Of a stretch of DNA of 64,000 bases, positions 24,823 through 37,638 are shown piece by piece. The stretch covers positions 392,216-456,215 of the forward strand of contig CAJJDM010000063.1 of NCBI GenBank assembly GCA_905182975.1, read 5' to 3'. Numbering within the stretch: the first letter of the stretch is position 1; every line of letters starts with the position of its first letter. The DNA is from Paramecium primaurelia. Taxonomy: Eukaryota > Ciliophora > Oligohymenophorea > Peniculida > Parameciidae. A program made the translations under genes and the position numbers. The notes below the pieces were generated by a model. The model was not told where the DNA came from. It ran no database searches and was given only the letters and a program-made list of their open reading frames with translations.

Positions 24823-25946
24823 ATGAAAAGGTCAATTAAGTAGCCTGCTTCCTCTTCCTATCAATTTCTCGATAAGTTAGGTGAAGGGTAATAATACTAA
24901 TCATCAATAAAATAGTGCTTTTGGTTACATTTGGAAGGTCTAACATATTTCTAGTGGTTAAATATTTGCTTGTAAACTGGTTAAAAATTCTATGAGAAAG
25001 GAAAAAAAATTACTACAAAGAGAAATACAAATCTTACAAATCTTGAAAGGCAAAAAAGGTATTTGAATAATAAAAGCATTAAGGATTTACATAGTTATTT
25101 GCATCTGGTTCTGATTAACATAATACATACTTTGTAATGAATCTAATGGGAGAAAACTTGGAACAATATAGATAAAAGTAAGGAAATTATAATAAAATCT
25201 TACCAATTGGATTGGAAATCATCAAACTTTTGAAGGAGCTTCATTCGTTAGGAGTAATCCATCGTGATATAAAACCTGAAAATTTTGTTATGCAAGATAA
25301 TAAGATTAATCTGATTGATTTTGGACTTTCTAAAAAATATATTATTGATGGTCATCATATCCATTATAGAGAAAATAAAGGAATGATTGGAACTGCTCGA
25401 TATGCATCAATTAATGCTTTAAAAGGTATAGAATAATCTAGAAGAGATGATTTAGAATCATTAGGGTATATGCTTATATATTTGCATTAAGGCAATTTGC
25501 CTTGGTATTCAATAAGTGATTAAGATAAAGAAATCAGATATTAAAAAATAAAAAAAATGAAAAAGGCATTAAAAATTGATAAATTTTTTGGATTGCCTAT
25601 TTAATTATCTATATTTATGGAATATGTAAAAGGATTAAAATTTGAAGAAGATCCAAACTATGAATATTTGATATCTCTATTTTCTTAAGAGGAAAGTGGG
25701 GCTCGTTTAGCATTATAATATTTTCAACCAAAACCTGCAATTAGATTAAAATTTATTTAAATGTAAAGAACTAGTTTTCGTTCTCCTCCAAAAGAAATTA
25801 ATTCAAGCAGAAAAGCAAGTTTTGAAGAATCTTCATCAGCTGGATCTGATATCCAAGAGGAACTTCAAGAATCCATTTAAATAAAAAATTTTATTGTTGG
25901 AATTAAACAACCAGCTGATAGTCCAATTTATGTTAAATAGAGCTGA
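24823..25946 (+). CDS. Casein kinase 1 family protein kinase
   Basis: 356 residues; introns 24888-24915 (inside the glycine loop) and 25059-25083. Landmarks: LGEGAFGYIW glycine loop, IFACKLV lysine, HSLGVIHRDIKPENFVM catalytic loop, INLIDFGLSKKY, the CK1-specific GTARYASINAL in place of APE, and SRRDDLESLGYMLIYLHQGNLPW, the CK1 family hallmark. The N-terminus is short (MKRSIKQPASSSYQ) and the C-terminal 60 residues are Ser-rich (SFRSPPKEINSSRKASF), as in regulatory CK1 tails. Activity is expected since the catalytic residues are intact. CK1 proteins phosphorylate primed Ser/Thr in trafficking and ciliary control. Very secure family assignment. Confidence 0.93.
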
Positions 25947-25989
25947 TTAATATATATACTAAAATTTTATTTATTATATTAATTTCAAT

Positions 25990-26575
25990 CAGTTTCCAAA
26001 AGTTTCTTAAGAACTATATTTAATGTATAAAAGTCCATCATCTTGATTCTTATATTTTTCATATATTTATCCTATAGATTATTCTTCAATAAATTGAATA
26101 GTATACCTTATTACAAAATATAATTATTGCAAAGTAAATATAATGTAGTTTATGAATTAATTTTAAGTTTCCCTTTTAAAATTTAGAAAATACTAGCTAC
26201 AGGATCCTTTTTACTGAAAATACAAACTACTCTAATTATTTGTAATAAAACTTTATTACATTGGAAATTCAGAACCAGCACCACTTAATGATTATTTATA
26301 TAATCTATGTGGTTCACAAATTACAGCAACTTATGAATTGTCATTATATTTATCAGATAATTATCTCCTTGTTGCTAGAGTATGTTTAGTGATAAATTAA
26401 TAATTAGTATCATTTTTTAATCCTAATGTGTATGTCAATGAGGTTTGCATTTATATTAAATAATATAATAGAAATTAGACTTTATATTATTATTGTTAAT
26501 TATAATAATTTATGGAATAGTTTTATTAGTATCAGTTAATCAGATTTACAATTAAGAAGGTAATATATATTATGA
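25990..26575 (+). CDS. Candidate membrane-anchored protein, 5' end unresolved
   Basis: A frame with two likely introns (26242-26272, 31 nt; 26380-26407, 28 nt). It reads SIILILIFFIYLSYRLFF (signal-anchor-like), then ILATGSFLLKIQ, PAPLNDYLYNLCGSQITATYEL, and ends QLRRQYIL at TGA 26573-26575. I find no in-frame Met upstream, so the true start may lie in an unseen exon. Both introns fit the local GTA...TAG form and are needed to avoid TGA. The 3' end overlaps the stop region of the convergent histidine kinase by 36 bp. Family unknown. Confidence 0.4.
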
Positions 26576-28970
26576 TCGTTTTTTAACCTCTTCACTAAAT
26601 ACAATATATTAAAATGCTTCTCGTAATGTTTTCACAAAGACAGGTTTCAACACTACATGTAGCATTCCAACTTCAATACATTATTCTAATGTTTCCTTAT
26701 CATCATGAGCTGTACATCCTATTATTGGAATATAGGCTAATTCTAAATCAATCATCATTTAAATTAATATTTTTGTAGCCTATTTTTTATATATAGAAAA
26801 TAAATACTTCAATACCTCCCATAATTGGCATATCTAAATCCATCAAAATCAAACATATATCTAATTGATGTTATTAAACCATATCTATAGCTTACTAACC
26901 ATTAAAGGCTTTCAAGAATTATTTATATCCCATACTTTTCATCATCAAAATAAGAGTATCATGATTAAATGGTTCATCATCTACAATCATAATTGATTTA
27001 TCAGTATCCATTAGACCTTTATTCATGAATGAAGAACGTACACGTCTTAAATGTTTATGTTTCTTTTACCATTTACTAAAACTAATTTTATTTGTTAATG
27101 GCTAATTTGCTTAAGGTTCATCAAGTACTGTTTAGGAATTTGATTAATACTATGGATCTGGAACAGAAAATATGGATTTTACCATACAATTATTATTAGA
27201 AGAGCTTTTCATATTTCTTAAACTTCTTTATTTAAGCATTTAACCAACAGATTATATTTCTTATTAACTTTCCATTGTCTTGCTTTCTTTAATGATAATT
27301 TTAAATCTAAATTCTGTACCTTATACAGATTAAGCTACTTCCAAATTTTACTCAGATGAACTTAAAATGTTAATTAAATTATTAGTAATTTCTAATGTCA
27401 TTTTTAATTCTTTTTTAATAACTAAATGTTTTTTTTTAAATTGGAAATCAGATTATGATTTAATCCATAAATTAATATTCTCAATATCTTCATCACTGAA
27501 ACCACATCCACTTCCATCAATAACAAAATTTATTTCTGTATGTTCTTTATTTAAACTTAAACTCAAAGTTATTTAACCACCAGAAGGTGTATGTCTATAA
27601 GATTAATTTAAAATATTGTATAACACTCTTTCTAATTTGAATAAATCTGATAATATATAAAAGCTAAAAAATTAAATTAATATTTTTATACTTTTCAATT
27701 TATTATAATGGAATCTATTCTACAAAAACTTAAAATAAGATTCTTTTATTAATACATTATGATTCAATTAATTCTGATAAAGACAATAAAAATTATTTCA
27801 TATTGATTTTACTCTTTTATATACTAATCTTATCAATCTAAGGACTTAAGAATTCCAATAAATCAGAAATTTAAAAATATTACAATTTTGAATTAATATA
27901 TGCAGGCTTTATAAAGTTGGATTTAGTTTTAGTATCTACATCTATACTATTATAGGCTTAAGAGAGAAATCCCAATGTTGCATTCATGGGAGTTTTAAGT
28001 TTATGAGCAAATAGATCAGTAAATTACTTTTTAAATTGAGAAAACTTTTATTTTGTTTATTTTACTGTGAAGTTATCAATCTTCCAAAAAGCTAAAATTT
28101 AATTATTACCTAGACTTGTTGTTTTATGAATTACTTTAAACTTTTATTTGATATTCTTTTACACATCAATTAAAGATGCTATATAATGATTGTATTCAGA
28201 ACTATCAAGTGAATCTTAATTATTAATGAATTTTAAAAATGATATACAATCTTAAAATAATATCTATTATTATTAATTTGAATTTTAATCAGGACTTGAT
28301 GTAATATCTCTGTCTTAATAACATTTTATATAGAATTATTGATTTTCATCCATTTATGTGTTTTAGGTCAATAATATGTAAGGATTAGCATCTAATTGTG
28401 GTTAACTATTTGGTGTAATGTCTTAATAATTTTAATCAAATATTTTAATTATGATTTGTTTCTTTAATTCTTATAGTATTTCATTTTCAGCTTCTTCAAT
28501 TCTAATTATTTGAACAAAATCTTTAAAAAGTTGATAGATTATAAATGCCACAAAATATATAATTTATTGAAATTCTGAATACTTTATATTACCTTAATAT
28601 TAAAGGGAAGTCAAAATGATGCTAAGTGTAACTTACAAGATTTTACAATAGAGTTTTATTTTGTTATTTTCTGTTTAATAAATTTCTATAAGACACAACA
28701 AAAACCATAAAGACTATGTTCCATAATGCGAGAGTTGAAATATACTATAACAGAATAGGATAAAATAGGTTGATTACTAGAATCTTTTAAATTTAGCGAT
28801 CAGTATAAGCTATCCTGACTATAATTTTAAGAATTATTACCAATTTTTATAGCAAGCAATACTGAAATCCAAATTAGTATAGATATTTAATTATCTATTA
28901 TTCCTTTAATAAGGTCAGATAGAAATATGATGCCTAACATATATTGGAATTTAATTCTTAGTTTAATCAT
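26540..28970 (-). CDS. Hybrid histidine kinase with C-terminal receiver (copy A)
   Basis: Starts MIKLRIKFQYMLGIIF, with several hydrophobic helices in the first 200 residues, so membrane-bound. The dimerisation/H box contains AHKLKTPMNATLGF with the phosphoacceptor His. The ATPase part has an N box (LERVLYNILNQSYRHTPSGGQ) and G1 (DGSGCGF), but no clear GLGL G2 box. The receiver starts SIMIVDDEPFNHDTL. It has the phosphoacceptor Asp in LILMDLDMPIMGG, and after a 28-nt intron GCTAHDD and the conserved Lys in VLKPV. Several short introns in the N-terminal half are not individually placed. Multistep phosphorelay sensors of this type are typical of ciliates. The next gene (29189-31781) is a paralogue in the same order. 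Confidence 0.85.
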
Positions 28971-29188
28971 TATAGATAATATTAATAATTAAAACATGCA
29001 ATTTTTCTCTATTTAATAAAGATATAGCCAAAGCTTTCTTTTTTTGGTGATAACGATAAACTTTTGTTGTTATTGAATAATTTTAAAAACAGTTTACTTT
29101 TTAGATGATGATAATTTTATTATTATTTGTCTTTTTAATAATGAATAATATATATATATTGAAAATATATAAGAGATTGATAATGTTA

Positions 29189-31781
29189 TCATTTAATACT
29201 TGAAGTAATTCCTTTGGATCCAAAGACAAGGTTTTAAGATTTAACCTTGATTTCATTAATTCTCAAGAATGTTTCTTGTAAACTTCTAATAAAGACCGGT
29301 TTAGCAATGATACAAATCATACCTGCTGTAAAACATTCCTATTATGTATCTTTATCATCATGAGCAGTACAGGCAACTATTGGTATATGATCAATTTCCC
29401 CATCCTACATTTATTGGATAAGAATTTATGTTGCCTATTTAATATATATATTTATACTTTTACTCCTCCCATTATTGGCATATCTAAATCCATGAATATA
29501 ACTTTGATAGATTTGTAATGTTTTTTTACCAATTCTATACATTATTAACCATGATAAGCACTAATAAAATTTTTGAATCCTAAACTCTTAAGCATCAATT
29601 TTAAGGTATCATGATTGAATGGCTCATCATCAACTAACATAATAGTTTGATTCATATCTTGTCTTATATCTATAGAATCTGCAGCACGTTTCACATTAAA
29701 TGAATGATCAAATGCTACAGAAATGGTTAAAGATTTATCATTAACCATTTCTTTTTAAAATACAGATTTTTGGAAAGGGAAAACACTTTACTAGATTGGA
29801 TGACTTTAAAAAAGAGCATTTTAGGGATAGTTTTAAACCACTTGTGTACTTAATTAAAGAGGCTTATTAGCAAGAGGTTCAACTTCTATCTCATATTCCT
29901 CTAACACTTTATCCCTACTTATAAAATAATATCAATTAATACGATATTTAATTTTAACTTTTTGTAAATAGTGAAATATGATTAGGTAGATTTTATTTAA
30001 GTGAACCTGAACTTCTTTTTTAGAAACTCGAATTCTTTTAACTAATCTCGAAAGAGTGCTGGATATTTACTTATTGACAATTAAGGCTGATAAAAAATTA
30101 ATAAATTGCTCCTTCTTCTAAATCATGATTAATTTATAAGGAACATTGAAAATCACTAAGAAAATAAATTAATTTATTTGTTATTTATAAAGTAAGACTA
30201 AATTTGAATGTTGATCTTTTCACAATTGAATTACGGAATCCATGAATACATTTATTTTGTAATCTAGCAAAATTGTTGATTTATTCAAATTATTCTTACT
30301 TAAATCCTTAAACATTATCATTAATTTTAAATTAAACTTAATTATTTTCAGACAATACATCCACATTTAATTAGATTTTGCCCATAATTTATGTATGTCT
30401 ATATGATTTATTCAATAAATTGAAAAGGATTCTTTCTAATCTTAATTAATCTGTATTTAAATATATTGGTCTACAATATTAAAATTAAATACCTATCATT
30501 AACATCAAAAGGTTTAGAATTTATAGTAAAAATAACTTAGATCTTTTTAGCTCTGCATTATAATTCAATCATATCATAAATTAATTATAAAGTCTTATAT
30601 AAATTTACTTTACTCACATTATATGTAACTAATTTTACTGAATTCACATAATCTAAAATGTCCTAAACTTAATAGTATTATATTTTTGAATTGATAAATG
30701 CAGGTTTCAAAAAACTATTTTTTACTTATTCATCTATTGTATTATTCTCTTAAACTAAAGCCTATAAAAATCCTAGAGTAGTATTTAAAGGTGTTTTTAA
30801 TTTGTGAGTGAATATTTTAGATAAACTCATCTTAAACTTATCAATATTTTTATTTTGTTTTGATGGAATTTTATCATCTAAATTAACCAGTGCAACTAAA
30901 GTATAAATTCTTTAAAATTATTTAAATTATTCTATATATAATCTGTATGATTGTTTTTATCCTATTAATTCATCATACTCTGATGCTAAAATTACTTTAT
31001 TTTTCATTTAATGCTTATCTTTTTAATAGAATTCTAGAAATCCACCTAAAGTTTCAAAAACAGAAGGTTTTGAATAAAAAATTTGAGATTCTTATGCAAT
31101 ATCTATTTATTACATTGTATAACATTTAATTTTTAAATCCTTCCTTATTTGTTATTACAATTTCTGATTTTCACAACGATAAGAAAATAATGTAGCATTT
31201 GAATTTAAGATTTATTCTGATTATAATAATTTTTCTCCATCAATTTCATTTTAATATTTATCAAATGCATAATATCTAACATTCTTCATTATCTATTTTA
31301 TTATTCTATTTTGTGTTTATTATCTAAGACTTGTGAAATTGTATTTATTATAGAGAAATATGATAATTAGTATCAATTATTCTAAAATTGTTTATAATGT
31401 ACTAATCTCTACCATAGGTTGTACTTATGCACATGTGAATGCAATTACAATAATGAGAGTTACAAATAAAACTAGATGTTAATCCAATTAAATTGAAAAT
31501 ATATTAAACCATATTGCAGGTACTCCTCTCTATATCAATTAGTAACAACAATAATAAATTACAATTACTTGTTCAAAAATTAAATGTTTTCTATGACTCT
31601 TATACTTGTATCCCAAATAACCTTCTTATAAGCATTAATTTTACTTACAGAACATCAAACCAAAAAGTATTGAATTAGATATTATTGTGAACATCTCTAA
31701 CTTGATAATCCCAAAAATCAAATTGATTATTGAAAGAAAGAACATAGTTTCATTTTAATTTTTAACAGAGGTGCTATTCAT
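29189..31781 (-). CDS. Hybrid histidine kinase with C-terminal receiver (copy B)
   Basis: Paralogue of the gene at 26540, same strand. MNSTSVKNQNETMFFLSII starts a multi-helix membrane region; one intron follows LFGLMF. H box: FTHKLKTPLNTTLGF (His present). N box: LRLERILFNLLNKSYRHT. The G1 position reads INDNVQGF, not DxGxG, and no G2 motif is visible, so ATP binding is questionable. The receiver is complete: TIMLVDDEPFNHDTL, VIFMDLDMPIMGG, a 23-nt intron, then VACTAHDD and IAKPVF. It ends ...SSIK at 29189. A protein with receiver and H box but weakened ATP site could act as a phosphotransfer partner of copy A. Several N-terminal introns are not placed precisely. Confidence 0.8.
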
Positions 31782-31990
31782 TATATATTATAAGTAAATT
31801 TAATAATAATAATAACATTCTTATAATAAATATTAATGATCTATTGAATTTATAATTAATGCAATATAAATATCATAAGAATTACATATAGAAATCTCAC
31901 AAACAAATATATATCATTAATTTATTTTTTTTTGTCCTCTCAATAATCAAGTAAATTTACAAATTTTTTATTAAATTAATTTAATTATTA

Positions 31991-32468
31991 ATGCATTAAG
32001 TGGACCCTATCATTGCTAAGTTGAGAATTTCAGAATTAGATGAATATGAACCCCTCTAGAAATATCTTCCAAATGTATATACTCTTTTTAATATAATCTA
32101 TAGCCAAAAATCAAGTTATCACATATCGCATTTGGAATATTAGTTCTCTCAATCTTATGCACCTTGTTAGGAATTGCACCTAGAGTTATTACAGGTTTAG
32201 TTGGAGCCTTGATTCCTTCATTTTAAGCAGTCAATAAATACTAAACTACAGGTAGAATGCAATCAAAATTAAAATAGGGGAGATTTACACGTGCCTACCT
32301 TATTTCATTATATTTTCAACATATTTGACATTTTAAGGATGGATTATGTGGATCTTTTCATTTATACCATGCTTCAATACCATGTGTTTATTATTTGTTT
32401 TGGCTCTCTATCACCCTGATGTTCAATTATCAAATACAATTTGGACTTTGTTGTAGAAAGTATTATGA
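31991..32468 (+). CDS. REEP/HVA22/Yop1 (TB2-DP1) family ER-shaping protein
   Basis: 140 residues; introns 32075-32103 and 32252-32277 (29 and 26 nt). After a polar N-terminus (MHQVDPIIAKLRISELDEYE) come hydrophobic hairpins: FGILVLSILCTLLG, then APRVITGLVGALIPSFQAV. This resembles the G-x-x-x-P-x-(Y/F)-x-(S/A)-(I/V) segment of the family. After intron 2, PYFIIFSTYL, GWIMWIFSFIPCF and LLFVLALYHPDVQLSNTIW match the closing hairpin and its P-x-x-x-G/S-x-x-xI/LY-like end. Such proteins curve ER tubule membranes. Slightly short, but both introns give an exact frame. Confidence 0.75.
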
Positions 32469-32505
32469 GAAGCAAAATTTAAATATAAATATATATATAT
32501 AATTA

Positions 32506-33055
32506 ATGGATTCAACTATCTAGGAGATGATGGAAGATAAATCTATGAGTTTTAAGTTCTTGTTGGCAGTACAATAGCATAAATACGAAGAAGCTTATTA
32601 AATTGGCAAAGAAAGTACATTCATTTGTCACTGTAGTTTTGAAGGCCAATCCATCTGATAAGAGCGTGAATCGATTTATGTTATTTTTGCAGTCAAATAT
32701 GGGATATCGTAAGACATACACTTAAATTTTATGTCGATGGATTGTTTGATTTCGAAGAGGAAGAAGAAGAGGAGGAAGAATTTGAATGTGAAGATGAAGA
32801 AGCTGAAGAAGATGAACTTGATAATGCTGATGAATAAGAAGAAGAAGAGGAGGAATATGAAGAATATGAGGAAGGTGATCAAATATAATAAGAGGATGAC
32901 TCTGAGTATGAATGGGTTTATGAGGATGAAGAAGTGGCTGAAGGATTTGATGAAGGAGAAAATACAGATGAGGAAAAGAATTTTGTTTAAGAAGACACTA
33001 ATGAAGGAGATATAAGTTTAAGTATGGACAAAAAGATTTATGAGAAAAAACAAAC

Positions 33056-33099
<44 letters not shown>

Positions 33100-33363
33100 G
33101 TTCAAAAAGAGTAGTTTAATAAATTAAACCTAAATCATCTATTCCAAATGGAATACCTACTTTACCTAAAGTAATTATTTATCATTATTATTTTTATTAG
33201 ATTCAAAATAAATAAAGACCCAATTCTTAATCCAAATAACAAATTTAAAAACCTTAACCATTATAATAAAATTTAATTAAATAAGCAGCAGTTAATTGTA
33301 TAGATTTATTATTATTTTTCTTTAGAACTTCGTTTTCCAAGTAGTATGGCAAAGAAAAAGTGA
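32506..33363 (+). CDS. Acidic protein with TPR-like start and polyglutamine tract
   Basis: Starts MDSTIQEMMEDKSMSFKFLL. The first 55 residues, spliced over a 22-nt intron, look like a TPR helix pair (HKYEEAYQIGKEILKANPSD). A long acidic domain follows (runs of EEEEEE, DEEAEEDELDNADEQ), then a polyQ run written almost wholly as TAA repeats (about 33056-33099). The tail is Pro/Gln-rich and ends SSMAKKK. A further splice, perhaps 49 nt, is needed between the TPR-like part and the acidic part and is not certain. Two short introns lie near the 3' end. Acidic/TPR architecture suggests a chaperone or scaffold; no family named. Confidence 0.6.
33056..33099 (+). repeat. (TAA)n microsatellite encoding polyglutamine
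   Basis: A run of about 15 TAA triplets inside the acidic-protein gene. In the ciliate code each is Gln; in the standard code it would be a wall of stops. Confidence 0.9.
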
Positions 33364-33494
33364 AATGATTGTTGACAATTATTATGGCTACTTATTAAAG
33401 CATTTTAATTTAATAAATGAGAATTTAGAATTTAATTTCTTTTTTACTTCTTCTGGAGACTCAGAAATTAATTAATTTATCTAAATAATTTATT

Positions 33495-34301
33495 ATGTCA
33501 GATAAAAGAGACGAATACACATACATGGCTAGATTGGCTGAGTAAACTGAAAGATGGGAAGACATGGTAATTACTAAATTTCAAGAGTAGGTAGAGAACA
33601 TGAAGAAGGTAGCAGAAATAACTAAAGATTTGAATAATGAAGAGAGAAATCTACTTTCAATAGCATATAAAAATACAGTGGGATAGAGGAGAACTGCATG
33701 GAGAGCAATTACTGCTTATGAGATTAAGGAGAAATAAAAGGTAAGAGTAAAATCAATAAGTGATAGATTGTGAAATATTAGGAAGTACTTTAATATTATA
33801 AGGCAAGAGTAGAGAAGGAATTAGATTATTATTGCAATGAGGTTTTGTAATTGATAGATCATACTTTATTGAAGAAGACAACTAATACAGAGGCTAGAGT
33901 ATTTTATCACAAAATGAAAGGAGATTATAATCGATACATTTCAGAATATTCTTAATAAAAAGCTTAAGAGAAAGCAATTTAATAAGCTTAATAAGCTTAT
34001 CAAACAGCATTAGAATTAATTGATAAGGATAAGTTTCCAAAAACTAATTTATTAAGATTAGGAGTTACTCTAAATTACTCAGTCTTTTGTTATGAAATTA
34101 TGAGTGATGTTGCCAAAGCATGTGAATTGGCTAAAACTGTAAAAGATGAAGTATTTATTATAAATTATATATAAGGCAATTAAAGAGTTGGATGATATGG
34201 AAGAAGACCAATATAAAGATGTAACTACAATTCTTTAATTGATAAATGATAATCTTACTAATTGGTAGGCTGAGTTACCAGATGATGGTGGAAAGAAATG
34301 A
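33495..34301 (+). CDS. 14-3-3 protein
   Basis: 243 residues, introns 33567-33590, 33741-33766 and 34151-34175 (24, 26 and 25 nt), exact frame. The family signature is nearly complete: YMARLAEQTERWEDM, EERNLLSIAYKNTVGQRR, KARVEKELDYYCNEV, YHKMKGDYNRYISEY, ELAKTVKDEAIKELDDM, QLINDNLTNW. The phosphopeptide-binding Lys, Arg and Tyr of helices 3, 5 and 7 are visible. It functions as a dimeric phospho-Ser/Thr adaptor in the cytosol. The length matches the family. The C-terminal tail is short and acidic (PDDGGKK). Strong assignment, and one of the best proofs that TAA/TAG mean Gln here. Confidence 0.97.
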
Positions 34302-34354
34302 ATTCATTTAATATTATTAATATTAATATTAACAAATACACAAAAAGCTATTTA

Positions 34355-37300
34355 TCATTTAGGTATATCTAATAATTTCTTTTGATCTTCAGGACTTAAT
34401 TTTTAAAATATTTATTGTAGAAATACTTTTACTGAATCTAACTATTCAAAGATCCTAAGAGCATTAACTATCTATGAATCTATAAATGTTGTAGAAAACT
34501 TTGATTTATAACAATTAGCAAATACTTTGAGAATCTAAATAATATTAAAATAAAATAGTACTTATAATGCATTATCAGATTTACCATTAACGAATTATTC
34601 TCCATTTTAAATTATAAATTCAGCCAATAGATTATGTTAAATATAAGCCTATTTTTTATCATAGTGCAAAGGCAATAAATATAACCATGTTTCTATACCC
34701 TATATTAAATCTTATCCTAAAGATTGTGGTTAAGATTTAATAATTTTACCTAAAGCAGAGATTGAATGATCTCTAGCTTATCCAAAGTGTTTTTCATTAT
34801 CATCTTAATCTTTTTGTGCTTTTAAAGAATCAACTAATGCTTTTAATAGAGATTACGAGACTTATAAATACAATTCTTAAGGAGTGTTTATAGCCATTAA
34901 ACCTATTCCATATACAGCCACTTATCTGACTGAGCATATTTTATCAACTGCATAGATAGTTAAGGCTTAAGCAAGATCAATGAAATGGTTTTGGATATAT
35001 GGGAAGCCCAAAAATTCAATCATATAATCTATTAGACAAAGTCCAAATTGATGCATTTTAGCAGATTTATGTTAATCAAGAACTTTTTGTAATATTTGAT
35101 TGCATATTATTTCATAGAGAGGTAAGACAAATTCTTTATGAGTTTTGAATAAAGAACCAATACATTCAGCAATCTTTCCATGTAAATTCTCTTCTGTTTC
35201 AGTATCTTCCTTTATAGCATTCTTTTCATCTTCATCTACATCTTCTTCCTTAGCTAAATTCTCATTCTCAGCCCTTCTTTTATCTGATTCTAACAATAAT
35301 TTAAATACTTTATCTGACAATTCTGTCACTTCCTCTGTTGTCATAAATGGTTAAGAAACAATATCAATTATTTCTTTAATGCAATCAATTTATTAAATAA
35401 TCACAGAGGGATCAGATTCTTTAAATGCTGCTTCTAAAATGATTCCAAGGAAATACTTAGCACCATTTATCAATTATTATGAATTGTTAGTTTCTTTAAC
35501 ATTCTTAACCAAACTGACTAAACATTTGCATGCAGCACTTCGAATGTTTTCATCAGAATTAAATTAAGATAATGGTACAATTAATTGTATACACTTCTCT
35601 ACAAAAGGAAAGAATGATTATTTGAGTTCTTCAATAAAGACAGATAACATATGAATTGCAACTTCAGCTTCCTCATTATCATATGTATGCAATTCTTTAT
35701 TTGATTCTTTAGTATTTATATTAAACACTTATTAAATTAATTGAAATAAGGAAGGTACAATTTATCCAAGATATTTTGCTAATTATTATGGACAAACTAA
35801 AGCCAATCTCTACCATCCTGAAAGTACATAAGACTTTTATGGATCAATAGCTTCCAAATTACTAGTTTAAACTTGAATTAAAATCTAAACAGTCTATTCT
35901 AAAAAAGGTAGAAACACTTACTCTCCTACTGCTGAAGCTATTAAAGTAATAGTTTCAATTGCTTAACCTTTCAATTATCTATATTATTTTGTTTGATGAG
36001 TTGAAAATATTTAGAATAATAATGGAAGTAATTCATTTACATATGGAATAAAAAATAATTTACTTGATTCTGCTGTTGCTGCAATAACACTAATGGCATT
36101 TTCTTTTTCAATAGAAATACCTGTGTTCAAAAATTTAATTGATAACTAAATTAAATTAGGCAAATAAGCCTCTATGCCTTTTTCAGTTCCCTCTACAAAA
36201 TTTGTAAGAGCAGCTAAAATATGAGAATTTACTCTTGGCACATCCTCTACAGTTAAACGATTCAAGAATTATGGTACAACAATATGCAAGTAAGATTCTT
36301 AGAATTTAGGTTTCATATCATCTGCAATCTATCCAATAGCATGACATACAGCATATCGTATCATTGAATTATTATCATTTAACATAGGTAATATCAATTC
36401 TATTGTTGATTTGATATCAACAATATTATCAATATATTCACCTACTTGAGATAATCCCATTATGGCAGCATGTTTACATCTCCAATCTTAATGTCTTAAT
36501 AATTCACTTACTATTGGATTTAAAAGAGGTAACATTTCCTTTTTACCTAATGATTCTATTAATCTATCTATACTAGACATTCCAAATCTTGTTGTCTCAC
36601 AATCTTCATCTTATTCTATATCATCATTAAATCCTTCTGGAGGTTTCATCCATTCATCAGTAATAGTAGAACTTATTTATATCATATGAAAGAATATCAT
36701 TTCAACCACTTACATTAAATAGATTTTTTCAAATTTAAACAATCCTGGAAACTTTTCAACCATACTCAATAAAGTTTCAGTTCCAATTCTCTTAACACCA
36801 TTCTCTATTTAAGATTCTCTAAACATACTATAAATTCCATTAAAGAATATATTAAACTACTTTCTTAAAAATTTAGGTTTAGAATCCACTATATTTGAAA
36901 AGACTTCCATAATACCTTCACCTAAAGATTGATCTTAAATTGTAATTTCAAGTGCAGACTTCATCATATTTGATATTAAATCTTAAAAGATCTTATATTA
37001 TGTAGGTAATGAATATTTAATATAATTGCCTAAAGCATGCATAGTAGATGATTTAATTTTTATTTATGGACTTACCAATCCTTAAACAAATAAAGTATGA
37101 AGATCTTATTAATATTTATCAAATTAATCAATAGAATACATAAAGAGATTCCCAAGAATTTTAAAACCACATTCTATTATATCATTATTTGATGACAAAA
37201 ACATTTACCATAATGTTGGTAGTAAATTTGGCCATTCATTATGATTATCATTTTCATACAAAGATCCACCTATTTCTCCTATTGTATCACATAATTAATT

Positions 37301-37621
37301 TCTGACTATATGACTATTTTCCACTTCAATAAATTAAAATAGATGCAATTTTACAGTTTCTTTGGTTTCTACAATCAATTAATTCCACACATTCTTATGA
37401 CTCTTTGGAGCAAACCTCGATAGACTATATCTCAAGTAAACTGGAGCAAATTGCCTAATTTTTAATTCCTCATGTCTACAAAGATTGAGCATTTGCATTA
37501 CAAATTCATTTGGTTATGCTTCTCTAAGTTAAGCTAACTGATCTTCCCCTTATTTTCTACTCTAATTATTTTGAGAGAAAATTCCCTAAATAATTTACTA
37601 AAGTTAATCTTGAAAATTCAT
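34355..37621 (-). CDS. Importin-beta family karyopherin, IPO5/Kap121-like
   Basis: 1088 residues in a single uninterrupted frame (human IPO5 is 1097). HEAT repeats run throughout. Hallmarks: SRKQGEDQLAQLRE importin N-terminus, LRYSLSRFAPK, WPNLLPTLWQM, RYAVCHAIGQIADDM and VLSGWQRLALVCPQQLAKYL. An acidic inter-repeat insert (EEDVDEDEKNAIKED) corresponds in place to an acidic loop of this family. It imports ribosomal proteins and histones through nuclear pores by binding RanGTP at the N-terminal repeats (family knowledge). The absence of introns over 3.3 kb contrasts with its neighbours. It lies 17 bp above the stop of the proteasome gene. Confidence 0.93.
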
Positions 37622-37638
37622 ATTAATAATTATATATT

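Noticed and set aside
27367..27576. Plus-strand hydrophobic ORF
   Set aside because: Antisense of the ATPase region of histidine kinase A, where the DGSGCGF motif is on the minus strand.
32676..33015. Plus and minus ORFs (Lys-rich; Phe-rich) over the acidic region
   Set aside because: Shadows of the Glu/Asp-rich frame of the acidic polyQ protein.
35145..35354. Plus-strand Ser-rich ORF
   Set aside because: Antisense of the acidic insert of the importin-beta gene, whose 1089-codon frame is uninterrupted.
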